A stretch of DNA of 64,000 nucleotides from Eopsaltria australis. Its lineage: Eukaryota; Chordata; Aves; Passeriformes; Petroicidae. Where the stretch lies: the NCBI GenBank assembly GCA_034509425.1, contig JAVTVJ010000346.1, positions 124,001-188,000 of the forward strand, given 5' to 3'. Position numbers and translations under genes: made by a program. Under the pieces are notes generated by a model. It was given only the letters and a program-made list of their open reading frames with translations, was not told the DNA's origin and did not search any database. Below, piece after piece: positions 1-13,345 of this stretch (the first letter of the stretch is position 1; every line of letters starts with the position of its first letter).

Positions 1-1299
1 AGGTGGAAGCAGAGCTTTGCAAATTAAAGGACTTCAGGGAAGTGAGCCATATCCCTGTTCTAACCAGCTATATCTGGAACGAGAGGAATTGGCAACAAGG
101 TTGGTTATGTTGGCTGGAAAGAGCAGCCTTTCCCACCAGACCGGATGGAGTCCGAGGTGATAAGGAAATCGGGACAGTTTGATGGTCCAGCTTGGAGATA
201 CCTATCTGCAGAGGATGGAGGGGAAGCCAGGATTTCCTGCTCAGAGCCTTCAGCATCTCACAGAGCAACACCTGCCCCTCAGGGCTGCCTCTAATCCAGG
301 CCGTGTTTGTTCAGAGCCAAAGAGGAGCCACGGAGGACAGGCTGGTGCCCCCTGTTCCCGCAGAGAAACTGACCCATGAGGGATGCTTGTCATCCAGCAG
401 CTGGGAAAGCTGGTGAGCCAATTCCTAGTGAATGGCACTTCTATTTCCTCCACAGCAAATAAACAACCGTGCTGCAGGGCTGCACCAGCTCTGAGCTCGC
501 CTGGCAGCGACGTGAACGATTTGAACTAAATCTAGAAAGCTCTGGGTATTAGGAGTCCCCTGGGCTCTACCCTCTTTCTCCAGTTTAAATTTGGCAACAG
601 AGCCAGCCCTAAACCCTAGGAGTGCTTGGGAGGCGTTTTGAGGGTACACAGAAATGCAATTACCTGTGGGAAAAGAAAGCTAAAATGCCTTGCAAGGCCA
701 TGTTTAATACAGTGTTCGATGCATTAAGGAAGAGGAATTGACAGATATGACTGAGGCTGATGCCTTGTGCAGACAGTAGTCTCAAGGAAATGTGATGAAA
801 TCCTAAAATCAGCACTTTCTGTGCCTTTGACATTTGTTTTCTATGAGCAGATCACACAGTGAATAAAGCATCTTTCCTGGGAAGCACTCGTGAAGGACAG
901 GTTTATGACTGAAATGCAAAGCAAGTGGTAAAAGTCTGGAGAGCCTAACACAAAAACTAGGGAGGAGAAAAAGCTCCTTGTGCAACACACCTGAAAAGAT
1001 TGCTCAGAGCTGCAATCCAGAGACATAATAGACATGGAGAAAGAAAAGTGTATTGTTGTCTGGAAGGTCTCTTTCTGGAAGGGTTTTTTGCACCACAGGA
1101 TGGACAGAAACAGCTCAGGTCTCATCTCCTTCAGCACACACCTTCAGATGGGGAAGGAATTCCAGAAAACAAATCAGGAGAGCTCATGGTGGGCACACAG
1201 AGGATGGGAGGCTACCTGAGCACTACATGAAACTGCATTTCTGGGTTTGGGTATGTTAGAAGTCTGACCAAGGAGATCTATTGGATGGATTGATGCTGC

Positions 1300-1313
1300 T
1301 TTTTTTTTTTTTT
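1300..1313. repeat. poly-T run
   Basis: Fourteen consecutive T residues with no retrocopy recognised next to them. Confidence 0.9.
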
Positions 1314-2100
1314 CTGCCAAGGAAAATAATGACTTAAAGCCATTAAGTGATTGTTCTCCAGATTCCTATTGACCAACATAATGCCCCATTCCTAGAACTG
1401 TCAGGTGAGATGAGCATTAAGCCTGGCATGAAGCTTTTTTTAGGCAGATGAAGATCCAGCTGCCTGAAAAAGAGAGCAAAAGTGGAAAATAAAAACAGGC
1501 AGCACAGAGTACTCTGTGCTCCAAAACACCACATTCCTGATGTTTGGCATAACAAGGCTTTGCCTTTCACTGTTGTCACACAGCATTTTTCATCCTCAGA
1601 TTTTAAAATGTTGTAAAAAGTGCTGTTGTCTACTGAAAGTCAGGAATCTCAAGATGAAGACCCCTGATATGATGCACAGGCTGTGCTGTGCTTCAGAGGT
1701 TGTCCACTTTTGCCAAGATTTGGCTTTGGCATTAAGAGGGTTAGTTTGGCTCAAGTTTTTGGGGGATCCACTCTCACACTGACATCTGGCAGGACCCTCA
1801 TGAAGTTAAAATATAACTCAAACAGAAAACATGTAGCTCAGAACAGGGGATTCTGATTTCTAACCCAGGAATTGTTATCTGAGGGGTACCTGGGCGCTGA
1901 TTTTGGCTGTGGTGACACACAGTGACAAAGCCACTTGTGCTTCCCCAAGCGGGACACCACGTACAGTCTGAAAAAAATACCCGTGTTAAATAACTACAGC
2001 AACTCCAAATAGCCCAGCTGACTTTTCCATCCTCTACACTGTTTGTTTACCAGTGAAAGACTAATCCCTTTTACCTGCAACGTAGGCAAAGCAAACTTAC

Positions 2101-2187
2101 CGTGAGGGCCCACATATAATGCTTTGTTATCTTTCCATCCGTCTGCAATACAGAATTTCCATGATTCATTCACCCACTTGAGGAACA
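2101..2187 (-). other. possible minus-strand exon (unconfirmed)
   Basis: Read on the minus strand, a pyrimidine-rich acceptor (tttttgtttcattgctcaag, ending at 2188) is followed by 87 open bases and then a consensus donor, CACG|gtaagt, at 2100. The frame reads FLKWVNESWKFCIADG followed by WKDNKALYVGPH. A second good acceptor (ttctgtattgcag) inside it would give a shorter exon, 2101-2142. I do not recognise the protein and no partner exon can be assigned. The donor and acceptor are strong by eye, but a 64-kb window will contain such pairs by chance. Confidence 0.25.
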
Positions 2188-3475
2188 CTTGAGCAATGAA
2201 ACAAAAACATACATTCCCAGGAGAAAAACCAAACCCACGTCCGGTGCAGGAGACAGAAGCATTCTAACATAAATACAAAATCCCACCAGAAATGTTATCT
2301 GAAGCAAGGCTGCAGATCACAAGCACGCCGGGGAAGGACAGAGATCAAACAGCATCGCCTCTTGTGGGTGTTTTTCCCCTTTTCCTCACAATCCCCTGAC
2401 AAAAAGTCAATAAGAGGTTTTACCAAGACTACAAAGGGAACCTGAAAGCCCAGCAGCCTCCCTTTGAAAGTGAATTCAGGCTACAGGCAGTTTCAAAAGT
2501 CACTTCAGAGAGTCTGCCCTTTGCTAAAAAAGCCCTTATGACCTTCCAGTCGTCCCAGTGTAGCTGCAGCAGTTCATGGGAATGAGTAACAATGACCTTT
2601 GCTATTCAGTCGTCATTTGACAGGCTGTTCAAGTGACAGGGAGCTCTCTCATAAATATTTCCCTGTGATGATGAACAATCTGGACACAGAACAACCACAC
2701 AGCTCACCTTTGTGGTTAGAAATAAAAACAGTCCAGGTGAGGAGGAGAAATTGCCCTCACAGGTTTGTTCATCCTTATTTCCGTCTAGGAAGGTGATTTC
2801 CAGAATGAGACTGCTCAAGCAGTAATTTCTGCTGATATCCTGAGAGCTACAGGCTTTACCACTTTCCTACAAGGATTTCTGGAAGGATATAGCTGCTGAG
2901 AAAAGTATCCAATCTCAACAATGGGGAAAAAAATCCATGTGTGGAAGATCCTTTGCAATCCTTAATAAACTGGGGTAGCAAGCACACACCCTGAAAGCTT
3001 GAAATGTGCTGCTGTGTCTGGCTTATATCTGCCAAGCTTAGAGTCCCAAATACTTCTTCTTAGCACAAATGTCCCTCTGCTAAATTCAAAAATCCTTCAT
3101 GATTCCATTTCTGTCAGTCCTTGGACCTAAAGTGCCCTTTTGGTTTCATTTGGATGAGGAAAATTGGAAATGCTTTCCCTGGAGCACAGGCAGAAAGCAG
3201 GTTAAGAGGTGGCACAATCTCCTACACACACCTGTGTGCTGGCCAGGGAACAATCTGAGTGTGCACAAGTGGGAGAACAGGACTCACCCCTCTCAGTCCC
3301 AGTTATTTTCTGCTCAGGGACTTCGTAGGGTAGACGTGGTTTCTCTGTGTTTAATAACCTTCTTTGGATTTTGTTTCCATGAGCTGCTCTGCTCTCCTCA
3401 GGTCAATATTGAGAATGCATCAAGGAATAGCATCAGTGGCACAGCCTTTGATCTACATGGAGCTATTTCCATGCA

Positions 3476-3912
3476 TCACAGAATCACAGATCCATGGAGT
3501 GGTTTGGATTAGTAGGGACTTCAAAGATCATCCTGTTCCGATCCCCTGCTCTGCGAAGGGGCACCTTCCACTATCCCAGGTTGCTCCAAGCCCCGTCCAA
3601 CCTGGCCTTGGACACTTCCAGGGATCCAGGGGCAGCCACAGCTTCTCTGGGCACCCTGTGCCAGGGCCTCACCACCCTCACAGCCAAGAATTTCTTCCCA
3701 ATATCCCATCCATCCCTGCCCTCTGACACTGTGAAGCCATTCCCTGTATCCTGTCACTTCATCCCTTGTCCCAAGTCCCTCTCCAGCTCTCCTGAAGCCC
3801 CTTCAGGCACTGGAAGTTCTCCCTGGAGATTTCTCCAGGCTGAGCACCCCCAGCTCTCTCAGCCTTTCCTCGTAGGAGAGGTGCTCCAGCCCTCAGTGCT
3901 CTCGTGTCCTTA
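3476..3912 (-). mobile_element. CR1 LINE fragment, 3' end
   Basis: Begins with the CR1 terminus read in reverse (tcacagaatcacag ... ggtttggattagtagggac) and runs through the 3' UTR/ORF2-end consensus: ccaggttgctccaagcc, then cctggccttggacacttcc, then agtccctctccagctctcc, up to gaggtgctccagccctcag. About 440 bp, 5'-truncated, no coding capacity. The element lies sense to the minus strand. The open frames across it on both strands are repeat artefacts. Confidence 0.93.
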
Positions 3913-6900
3913 TATTTTGTGACACAGTGAACAGCTGGATTCTCAGCATTTATCACTGTTTTGTGCACCTCTAGCACATCCTTCACAAGTTACTCCCAGG
4001 ACATCCAGTTTTATCTCCTCCAACATGCCTTCTTGTGAAAGCAGCTATGAACATTTACACCCCTTTGTCACCAATTCAGCACAGGTTGCGCGAAACCACA
4101 ATCACCCAGACGATTCCAAACACAGAAAGAATCCAGGAAATGAAAATCTGGCAGGTGCAAAGGAACAGGGTTGAATGTGGAAATCTGGGAGGAGGCTTTG
4201 CTGCTGACAGCAGCGCAGCTCCTGCCTTTATCTCACAGCAGGTAAAGGAAGGCACGGTGGAAAAATGCAAACTAGTCTCATTTTGGATCTCCAGCAGTGG
4301 CCAGGTGTTTCAGATAACGTATCTCTCTCTCTTCCAGGCATCATGTTACTGGTTTGGATATTTCCCTTGAAAAGCCAAGGGCTGTTACCTGAATGATCCC
4401 GAGAACCTCCCCCGTTTCCATCCCAGTCTCTTCAGCCCCTGCCTCCCCTCCTGTGCCTTGGCACCGCGGTGCCCACAGCTGCCTCCTCGCAGCTCTGAGC
4501 CCTTTTCCCTGCCCAGAGCAGCTCCCTTTTCCTGCTCCCTGCCCGTGCCTGCCTCCCAGCTCCTGAGGGTGCCGAGTTGTGCAGCCCTGAGCACACAGAG
4601 GCTGCCTTTGTGCTCCGCACGTGTTCGCTGCCAAGGGCTGTGAGCCATCCTGGCACTGCGCTCCCTAAAAATAGCCTTGCCCCACGGATAACCTGCTGCC
4701 TCTCCGAGTGGCAGGTCTTAAAGATAAACCCTCCTATAAACCCGCGCAAAACGAGGCGCAGAAACGCTCCTGGGGTGTTTGGGAAGGGTCTGAAGGAACA
4801 GGCTAAGGGGTGTGATAAAGAACACGGGCTCAGTACAGCACAGGCAGCCAGGAAAGCAGTGCCAAGGGCCTGGGGAGCCGGTGTTGTGTATAACCTGCAC
4901 ACAGACGTAATGCGACAACTGCTGAGCTGCAGGGGGTTCTTTTACAGTCAGCTCCAAGTCCTGTGTGTGGAGACACAGCACTGCCAGCAAAAGTAAATCC
5001 AAAAGAACAGCAATCCGTCTGAAAAAGCTGAAAAAACACTCCTTCTTTACATAAGGATGCGTATTTTGGATGCAAAACACACCCAGATAGCATTTTTGCC
5101 CTTCCACAACTTGCAATAAATCCATTTACTCTTGCACATTTTATTTTAATAACAGGGGAGTCAAGCGAGCTCGATTGACGGGCTGGTTCCCAGGGAAACA
5201 CCAGCAACTTATTTCTCTTAAATAGCAGGCACAAATGTTTCCTGTGTTAAACTGCACAGCCTGCTGTGACATTCAGATCTCCAGGATATAATCCCAAAAG
5301 AACAGAATGTGTTTGCCCGGCTCTGAGGTGGGGAAGGAGAGAGGTAGCAGCACACTGCAGCTGGTGATGGGTGCTAGCAGGGATCTGGCACCCAAATAAT
5401 TTTTGAGGAACTCTGTCCTTTATCCCAGTCCCCAAAGGAAGGGCAAAACAAGAGTTTAACAAAAAAAAAAAAAAAAATGGTAAAATTACCCAGTGTTGCT
5501 GGGACAGAAATGGAAAAAGGGAATTGGTAATAACAAGCCTTTAAAATCTCAGTCAAAATGCCAGGCTGGCTGCCCAGTGTTGCTGGGACACATTAGGAGA
5601 ATAAAAAGAGCCACAGTGCTCTGGCCCAGGCTCCATCCAGCTTGGGAAGCTGCTTTGGCTGGTGCAGATGAAGGTGGGAAGGGACTTGAAAAAGGAAATG
5701 TAAGACAAAGCTGAGCGTCCTCATTAGGTGCTCCCTCATTAGGTAGCATTTGGGGAACCTCAAAGCTGGGATTGCCTACAAAAAGGACACTTTCCTGCCC
5801 CGTGTGCCCAGGGATGCTGTTCCCAACTCTGACCACCCAGTGCAAAGTTCCATGGCTTTAGTGGCCAAGCTCATTTTTCCTCCTGCTGCTTCAGGTTAAA
5901 GCAATGGAAAAAAAAAATAAAACCAGTGGCAGCAAGCAGTTGCTCGAGGTTGGGTCAAACACACAGAACACATCTCCCCAAAGCTCTCCTTGCCTTCTTT
6001 ATATTCAGCTCAAGGGATATCCTGAGCCTGATAGGATTTATCTGCTTAGTAAACCCCAGAGGATCTCAACAAATTCCATCATCTCTCACTTGCCTATTTA
6101 CCTCCTGAACCTTCTTGCATCACAATATCCTTCAGAAAGGTGTTTCCAGCTCAGCCACCCATTGCATGAGCACCCCCGTTCATGGAGGTATCCCACTAAT
6201 TTCATTTGCTGGCCACTATTTCCTGTAGAGCCAAGACACTGGCTGGCTAGTCCCTCACTATCCTGTCCCTTGAACACAGGATTTTTCCAGACTTCCTTTG
6301 TGGGCTCCTTCCGTTCTTCTTTTACTTATCTGAGCCAATATTAAAGTGAGCAGGTGATAATTTGGCCTTGGAACAACTTTTTCCCCCTCCTTGCACAATT
6401 TCCTTTTTAGTTCAAAAGAAAAAAAAAACCACTTTTTTTCCCCCTCTGTTTCTTTAGGATTCAGAAGAAAAGAAAAAAAAAATATATAATGAAATACGGG
6501 TTTTGCTTGCCAAAGTTTCCAGGTGCCCAAAGTCCTGCTACTGTGACGCTGAACAAACAGCCTTCAAACACCATCCCTGCCTTTGTTGTGCCAGCTGGAA
6601 ACACAGGTCACTCTGCACCCAGACAGCACCTCAGAGCAGAGATATTCCACTGAGAAAAACTCTCCTTTCATCAGGCAAAGGACGCCAAAAAGGAACCTGG
6701 AATTTTTTTTTTTTTTTACTGAGTTGCTGAGGGAGTTTGTTCACCAGGGAATATTTTCTGAGTTCTCTGTCCATGCAAGTGACTCAGATCAGCAAACAGC
6801 ACAGCTGATTCACTGCTCTGGAGCGTGCCAGCAGTGGCTGGAGACCTGTGTGTGGTGCTGAGTGTGTTCCTCAGCAGGAAACAGCCCTAATAAATGACAT

Positions 6901-7086
6901 CAGCAGTGTGATTCAGTCAGTAGGACCACGGACTGCAAGGCTCCCATTCAGATTCCCCTTCCCCAGGCAGCTTCTTCTCTCCTGTGCCCCTCAGCTCTTG
7001 GCTCCCCATGCCAGGGCTGGGTCTTGCTGCACAACTGGGTAGTCTCCGAGCTGGACTGGAATGCAAACCCCAAAAGAACTGAAAGA
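3913..7086. other. unique non-coding stretch
   Basis: No gene recognised. Holds a 17-base A-run (5461-5477), a 15-base T-run (6703-6717), and an exact 18-base direct repeat (CCCAGTGTTGCTGGGACA) at 5489-5506 and 5573-5590. A small CpG cluster near 4630-4770 includes cccgcgcaaaacgaggcgc, but nothing there forms a clear promoter. Confidence 0.6.
5461..5477. repeat. poly-A run
   Basis: Seventeen consecutive A residues. The upstream sequence is not a recognised retrocopy. Confidence 0.9.
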
Positions 7087-7306
7087 AGGAAGATTTAGAT
7101 GGGATATTGCTAAGAAATTATTCCCTGAGAGGGTGGGGAGGCCCTGTGGAGTTGTCCAGAGAAGCTGTGGCTGCTCCTGGATTCCTGGAATTGTCCAAGG
7201 CCAGGTTGGACAGGGCTTGGAGCAACCTGGGATAGTGGAAGGTGATTGGAACAAGATGATCTCTAAAGTCCTTTCCAACCCAAACCATGATTCTACAATT
7301 CCATGA
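7087..7306 (+). mobile_element. CR1 LINE fragment, 3' end
   Basis: Plus-strand CR1 3' end. It starts at the agatttagatgggatattg segment, passes gagagggtggggaggccctg and ccaggttggacagggcttgg, and ends with cctttccaacccaaaccatg followed by a decayed ATTCTA-type tail. About 220 bp, 5'-truncated. Confidence 0.92.
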
Positions 7307-9185
7307 CTGCATGGTGAAATTCACACAAACAACAGAATTCAAATAATTTCTCTGAACATTTCATGAAAAGTTTCTACACAATAGAAAAATTCAATTACCA
7401 AAAGGAAATCAACTGGACCAACCACCAAAGGTAACAGACAATCCTCCATGGAATTACTTGCTCACAGAAGCACGTCCCCCAGTCCACCTCCAGCTGGAAA
7501 CTTCTTATGAGGTGATTGAAACAAATCAAAATAGGAGATGAGGGAGATTTTTAGAGCAGTCTGGGAAATTATGAGAGTGCTTTTAAAAAGTAATTCCTTT
7601 TCTCTGCGTTCAGAACAAACACCCAAACACCCAGCAGCTCTCCACATCCTGATGTTTCAGGTTTGTCTGAATCTTGCAGATATTTTCCATAGAAACAGAA
7701 GAAAAGTTGTCTCAAATAATATAACCACAATCTTACGCAACTTAACTCTTCGAAACTAAAAAAGCCTGATGGATGAGACAAGCACCTTATGCCAAATTTT
7801 CTTCCTAAATATGAAGGTTTTTTTCACATTTTTGTGATTTCCCCTGTGCACCTGCTACCAACACTTTGTACGAACCACAGAGCAGACACAAAATGGAAAA
7901 GCACTTCGTTCCTGTATTATTTTTCCCTTTTCCTGTCCAGATAATTAAATTAATCTCATCAGAGTCCATCTCACAACTAAATCCCAATCTGGGGACCAGA
8001 AAAACAGAGCCCACCACAATCCTACCCTAACACCATCAGGTTTTCTTATCTCCCAGCATTTGTTTTCTGCCACTCCGACACACCAGTGTTTATGCAGTTC
8101 CACAAGGCACTGGGATATACAGAAGAAAACAGCTATAAAAAAATCAAAACCTGGCATAGCTTTAAACTTTTTTCAGCCTGGAGACCCCATAAAAGCCAGC
8201 AGAGAATCAGATCCCACTTGTGCATAGCTCAACCTACAGCCCAATGTCCTGCTCATCTTTGTTACCTTTCGCTGAATCCTGCTGGTGGTGGAGGTGGCTC
8301 AAAGCAGGTCCCTTTAAATCCTTTGTTGTGTTTGCACAAGTGGAAAACAGCTCCTATAAAAAAAAAGTCCCCTGTGTGTGCCAAGCCGTGTGTAGAGATT
8401 ATGAATCACTAAATGGCAGCCACGTGTCAGCAAAAGTAGCAGGAAGTGTCTTGCCTTTGACCTTTATTTATTGTAGCAAGAACACTTCATAGCATATAGT
8501 TATAGAGATCTAATCATCCCTGCTAGCCAAGAAACATCGGGTCTGTTGCCTGCATAGTGTGTTTTGGCTATTAAAATTACATTAAAAGAAGAATATTCAG
8601 CTTATCTGGCTAATAGCTTTCAGTCTGGAGAGGCTCAGAGAGAGGCCTTTCAGTCTGTTGTTGCTTTTGTGTGGTTGGAAGGCAGAGAATTCCTTTGGAG
8701 ATTCCCTGGGATTGTAAGGGAATGGAGGGGTTGGAAATCAAGGTGAGCCTGGTGACCTATCCTTTGGCACACCTCTCTCATTCCAGCACACATCCTTGTT
8801 CCTCAGAACTGAGCTGTGAGGTTGGGAAGCAGGAATGTTCTGACCCCTCTCCTTGTTGCACTCCGGGAATTTGAGACATGTCCTTATTTTTCACCAAATC
8901 CATCCCACACATCAGCGAGTGTTACTGAATCAAGACAAAGCAGCTCTGGGCTGCAATCCAGGGGAGAGCCTGGTGATCTCCCTGAATTATGCAGCTTTGA
9001 AGTGCTGTGCCTTGTTCTTCCTCAGGTGCAAATGAGAATTTTGACACCTTGCCACATTAAGGGCAACCAGGGTGCTTTTCCCCCAGGAGAGGGAGTCCTG
9101 AAGCATAAAGATCCATCCCTTGGGATCCCCAGACCTTTATCCGGACCATAACCCACGAAGGAGATAATAAAATAATATATATCCT
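7307..9185. other. unique non-coding stretch with an AT-rich patch
   Basis: No gene or interspersed repeat recognised. Roughly 8400-8620 is AT-rich and contains TAAT-type homeodomain-like cores and a Krüppel/nuclear-receptor-like tttgaccttta. It could be a conserved non-coding element, but that cannot be judged from one genome. Confidence 0.5.
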
Positions 9186-9326
9186 TAGAATCACAGATTG
9201 GTTGGGTTGGAAGGGACCTTAAAGTCCATCCAACCCCCTGCCACAGGCAGGGACACCTTCCACTATCCCAGGTGGCTCCAAGCCCCATCCAGCCTGGCCT
9301 TGGACACTTCCAGGGACGGGGTAGCC
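9186..9326 (-). mobile_element. CR1 LINE fragment, 3' terminus
   Basis: Short reverse-oriented CR1 terminus: tagaatcacag, then ggttgggttggaagggacc, then ccactatcccaggtggctcc, up to cacttccagggacgggg. About 140 bp. Confidence 0.92.
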
Positions 9327-12300
9327 CAAATAATCCATAACAGTGCCATCCATCCATAATCATGCTATCCATCACCATCTGCTGAGTGCCCTGTGCCCAC
9401 CAGTCTTTGCACCTGGAAATTCAAACCTGCCAGGAGAAGAGAGCACCAGTCTCTGCTGCTCCATGGTCTTTCTCTGCCTTCCAATGGGACCCTCTCCATG
9501 AACCCCCAGAGAGAGACAAGCCAGGGTCCCTCACCTGTTTTTGGGGTTTTTTTAGTTAAGGTTCTTCTAATGAGATAGAAGTCTTTATTCTGCTTTCAAC
9601 ATAGGTCAGGGGTGCAAGAGCAGCCTGTGGTCTTCCCTCCTCCAGGGGTGTCCCTGCCTGGTCAAACCAACTCAGCAAGAAACTGAGTGTTTGGTGGTCA
9701 AAGTGCCACTGACACCGAGGACAGCTGGTGGCCACTCCCAGAGGTGGCACGTAGCAGCAGGATCAGGCCTTTAATCATACTGTCCTTCACGGATTCCCAT
9801 TGTCCCCCTCAAATTCCTTTTGTTCTTTCCTACACTCCTCCTCCCCCTGCTTTTTCTGGTTTAATATTGACCTGGTCCCCATGTTCTGTCCACCTTGTCT
9901 GAAGGCTTCAGCTGTGACTCCACACTCCACAGCCACATTCTTGGAAAGGGTGCACACACCCTGATGTTGGGGTTGCTGCAGCAACCACCCTTGACATCAT
10001 CACCTTCCCCACGTCCACCACTGTCACACAGGAGGTTGTGAAAGCCTCTTTGGCACCGCAGCTGCATATTTGGGTGGCTGGGGAGGAGACTCCTATTCCA
10101 AACCAGGAGTGCAAGGAGATGTGTCTTCACAAGAGCAGGGTCACAGGGTGGCTTGGCAGCACTTGGATTTCTCCAAGGATCCCCCTGGCTGGCAGCATGG
10201 AGCTTGCTGCTCCAGCACAAAGTCCCTCTTTCCTGCAAGATGCAGCTGGGACAGGAGTCATTCAGCTCAAAGACTCCCAGCAGAGTGGACTCCATCCTCA
10301 AATGACTCTGGCATCCCTGTAGGATGTGATTCCTACACAAGGAACCTACCTAGGAGGTTATTCCAGACATCCTGTGTAGGTGTGGACAACGCATGACTCT
10401 TGCTTTTGGTGGTGACTGTGGCCATTTTACAGTCAGGGCAGAGTCTGGATGCCAGAGCTCACAGGTTTTATCAGATGCCAGAAAACATTTCATTTCTGGG
10501 CTGGTGCGTTTTGTTCACCTGAGATGTTTCTAGGACAAGGGACATGGCCAGCTCACACCTTGTCATCAGGAGTGTCCAAATCTTCATCACCCTTCCTAAA
10601 CCCCACCCTTGCAGTTGCTCAATTAGTGAAGAAACCCAGATTTTTATCAAGTCACATACACACCAAAATCCATTGGATTTTCAAGCCTTCAGCTGAAGGG
10701 CTGACTTATGACTTCCAAACCTCCTGTGAGGAGGTTGCTCCTGGAGACTCCCTGAGATCCTTCAAGGAGCACATGAATTTTAAAGCACGAATGTTTGTTG
10801 TTTCCACATTGGAGGGTTCTAGACAGCCAAGTCAAAAGCGCTACATTAACATGAAAATGTAACTTCTCCTCTTTTCATAAAGCAGCTGAATCTCAGAAGC
10901 TTTTGGAGGCCAAGCAGGATGTGGAGAGCAGCTTCATGGGCTCTGATCCACAGAGAAACATCCAGAGGGGAGAGAGAAGGGACCCAGCCTGAGTTTGGGC
11001 TGGGGAGAGCTACTACAGACCTCAAACTGGAGGCAAAAGGGAGATAACCCTGAAAATTCCCTTTTCCAGCTATGTGGGCCTTCCTTGGCCCCTTCAATCT
11101 CACCCTGGAGGGACAGAAAAAAGAAGTGGAGAGGGAACAAGTGGTTCGATATGCAGCAAATCTGACAATGCCTAATGATTCCATGTGGATTTGTGCCTAG
11201 TGATCCCACTCTGGTGCAAGTCAACCCCCAGCTTGTAAAACCTTTGTATTTGTGATTCTTGCCATGAAATCTGATGGAAGTTGGTCAAATGCTCCAAGGG
11301 AAGGTGAAGAACAAAGGTCACAGATGAAGCCGGGCCTCCTCCGTACACGTGCCAAGTGTGCTCACGGAAGTTGTGTTTCCTTAGGAGACCAAGATAAAGG
11401 CATGTTCATGGCAGAAATCCATGGAAACAAACTCAGTGGGGGACAGGGGAGCCAGGGCAGAGAGCCAGAGCCTTTATCCAAGAGTGACAGGTTATTCAGG
11501 TCTGGGATGAGGTCACACCCAAAGGATGGGATGGACAGCGTGCTGCTGTCACGTTTCTTAACACCACACACAGCCAGTCAGGATGCCTGGGAATTTTCCA
11601 GGCAAACATAATTTTTCCCCATCAGAATGTGCAGATCTGTGGAACGCTGGACATTTCACAGAAAACACACTGCTTTTGTTGAACTTCTGATGCAGCACAG
11701 CCAGGGAGATGTTTCCACTGGACAGGATGAATTTCCATCAGGAACCTGACTGCCAGTTCATGGGGTGGTGTGAGGAACTCCTCACAAACCAACTCCCCCA
11801 TACTCCCAGGGAGCCAGGTTTGTTGATTTGCAGTCAGGATCCCAGGCTGATGACTTGATGAGCTCAAGACTTCTCCAAAAGTCTCTCCTGCAGTTCCTGT
11901 TCAAATACTGGGATCATCTTGGCAGTTCATGGCCCTGAAGCACCTACAAATCCATCCCAACTCACATTAGCCCTAAGCTGGACTGTCCTAGAGGGAGCTT
12001 CACTGCCCCATCAGTCAGGTAACCCAAGGACCAAAACAGACCTAAATCTGTTTGCACTGACTGAGGTCATTGCTTCTTCTTTTACCCCCCAAAATCCCTG
12101 CCCTGCCCCTGTTCCCACTGCTCCCGTGACAAGACAGCACACAGAAACCCCCAAACCAGGCCAGGCCAGACCAGGCCAGTCCATTACCCTGCTCCAACCT
12201 CTCTTTGCAAACAAGGTCCTTACAGCCACCTGTCCACATGTCAAGTCACATTTCCTGCCTGTAACTACTTTCTCCAGGGTTTAGACCTTCCCATTTCACT

Positions 12301-13126
12301 GTGTAAAACGAGGCCATGGACTTTTTCCACTACAAAAGGTCAAGAAGGTCCTTCACACTCTTTGAACCAGCTACAAATGATCTATTGAACCAGGACTATG
12401 GTCACACTGCCAGGGTCACCCTCCCCAGGAAGCAGTTCCTGGTCTCCAGGTTAAATGCTGTGAGCTCTTGTCTGTACTGCTTGCCTGGAACAGATTAACC
12501 ATGTCCACTCTGAACTGGGATTGCTGCATGTCATTTCTGGTCCTTTTGGGCACAAAATGAAATTATTGTTATTCCTTCAGCTCAAAGACCTTGTGAGGGC
12601 TGTCCCTAACTCCTCAGAGTGGTGTCCAGGGTATGTGCAGAGTGCCCTTGGACACAACCTTGGGCATATGGACGTGGCAGATGGTGCAGGACGTGTTGGG
12701 GCAGTGCTGGAGGTTGGCAAGAGCCAGACTTGAACTCAAACGCTTTAAGCCAAGATGCCCTAACGAGGAAGGAATGGAATGAAGCCACAGGCTGCATGCA
12801 GCCCCCAGGCACAGGTTCCTCAGCCCCAGCATGAGCCCAGAGCTTACAAAAATGGGCCAGGACACATCCCCATGATCAGGGGTTGTGTCAGTGCCCATTA
12901 CAAGCTGCAGCTCACAGCTGTCACCACAATCAGTGGGTTGCTGGTCTCAATCCAAGGAGCAGTTCCCTACCCCCAGGACAGATCCAGTAGCTGCATCCAC
13001 TGCTGGGAGCTCAGCCCCCACCCAACCTGGCTGTCCCAGAGGTCCTGGCAATGCCCACGTGGGGCACAGATGTGCTCTGCAGGGCACTCACACCTTTCCT
13101 TGTGCTGTCACCATGTAGAGCATCAC
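9327..13126. other. unique non-coding stretch
   Basis: No gene, CR1 piece or tandem array seen. A near-canonical minus-strand donor (AAACAG|gtgagg at about 9533) has no convincing exon attached to it. Several long open frames overlap in different frames without family resemblance. Confidence 0.55.
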
Positions 13127-13345
13127 CATGGAATCACAGAATTGTTCAGGTTGGAAAAACCCTTTAAGATCATCGAGTCCAACTCTCAGCCCAGCACTGC
13201 CAGGGCCAGCACTAACCCATGTCCCCAGGTGCCTCATCTACATGTTTTTGAACACTCCCAGGGACTCCACCACTTTCCTGGGCAGCCTGTTTCAATGCTT
13301 GACCACTCTTTCAGTGAAGAAATTTTCACTACGATCCAGAGATAT
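13127..13345 (-). mobile_element. CR1 LINE fragment, second 3'-end type
   Basis: Reverse-oriented CR1 of the subfamily whose terminus reads ggttggaaaaacccttta, agatcatcgagtccaactc, cagcactgccaggg. It continues through catgtccccaggtgcctcat and gggcagcctgtttcaatgc to ttcagtgaagaaattttc. It differs from the GGAAGGGACC type, so it belongs to an older or separate lineage. The 301-residue open frame crossing it is not a gene. Confidence 0.88.

Larger units (their letters stand above)
1..3475. other. unique non-coding stretch
   Basis: No recognisable gene or interspersed repeat. It contains a T-run at 1300-1313 and ordinary AT-moderate sequence. The one item of interest is a possible minus-strand exon at 2101-2187, listed separately. 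All longer open frames here lack family resemblance and I treat them as chance. Confidence 0.6.
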
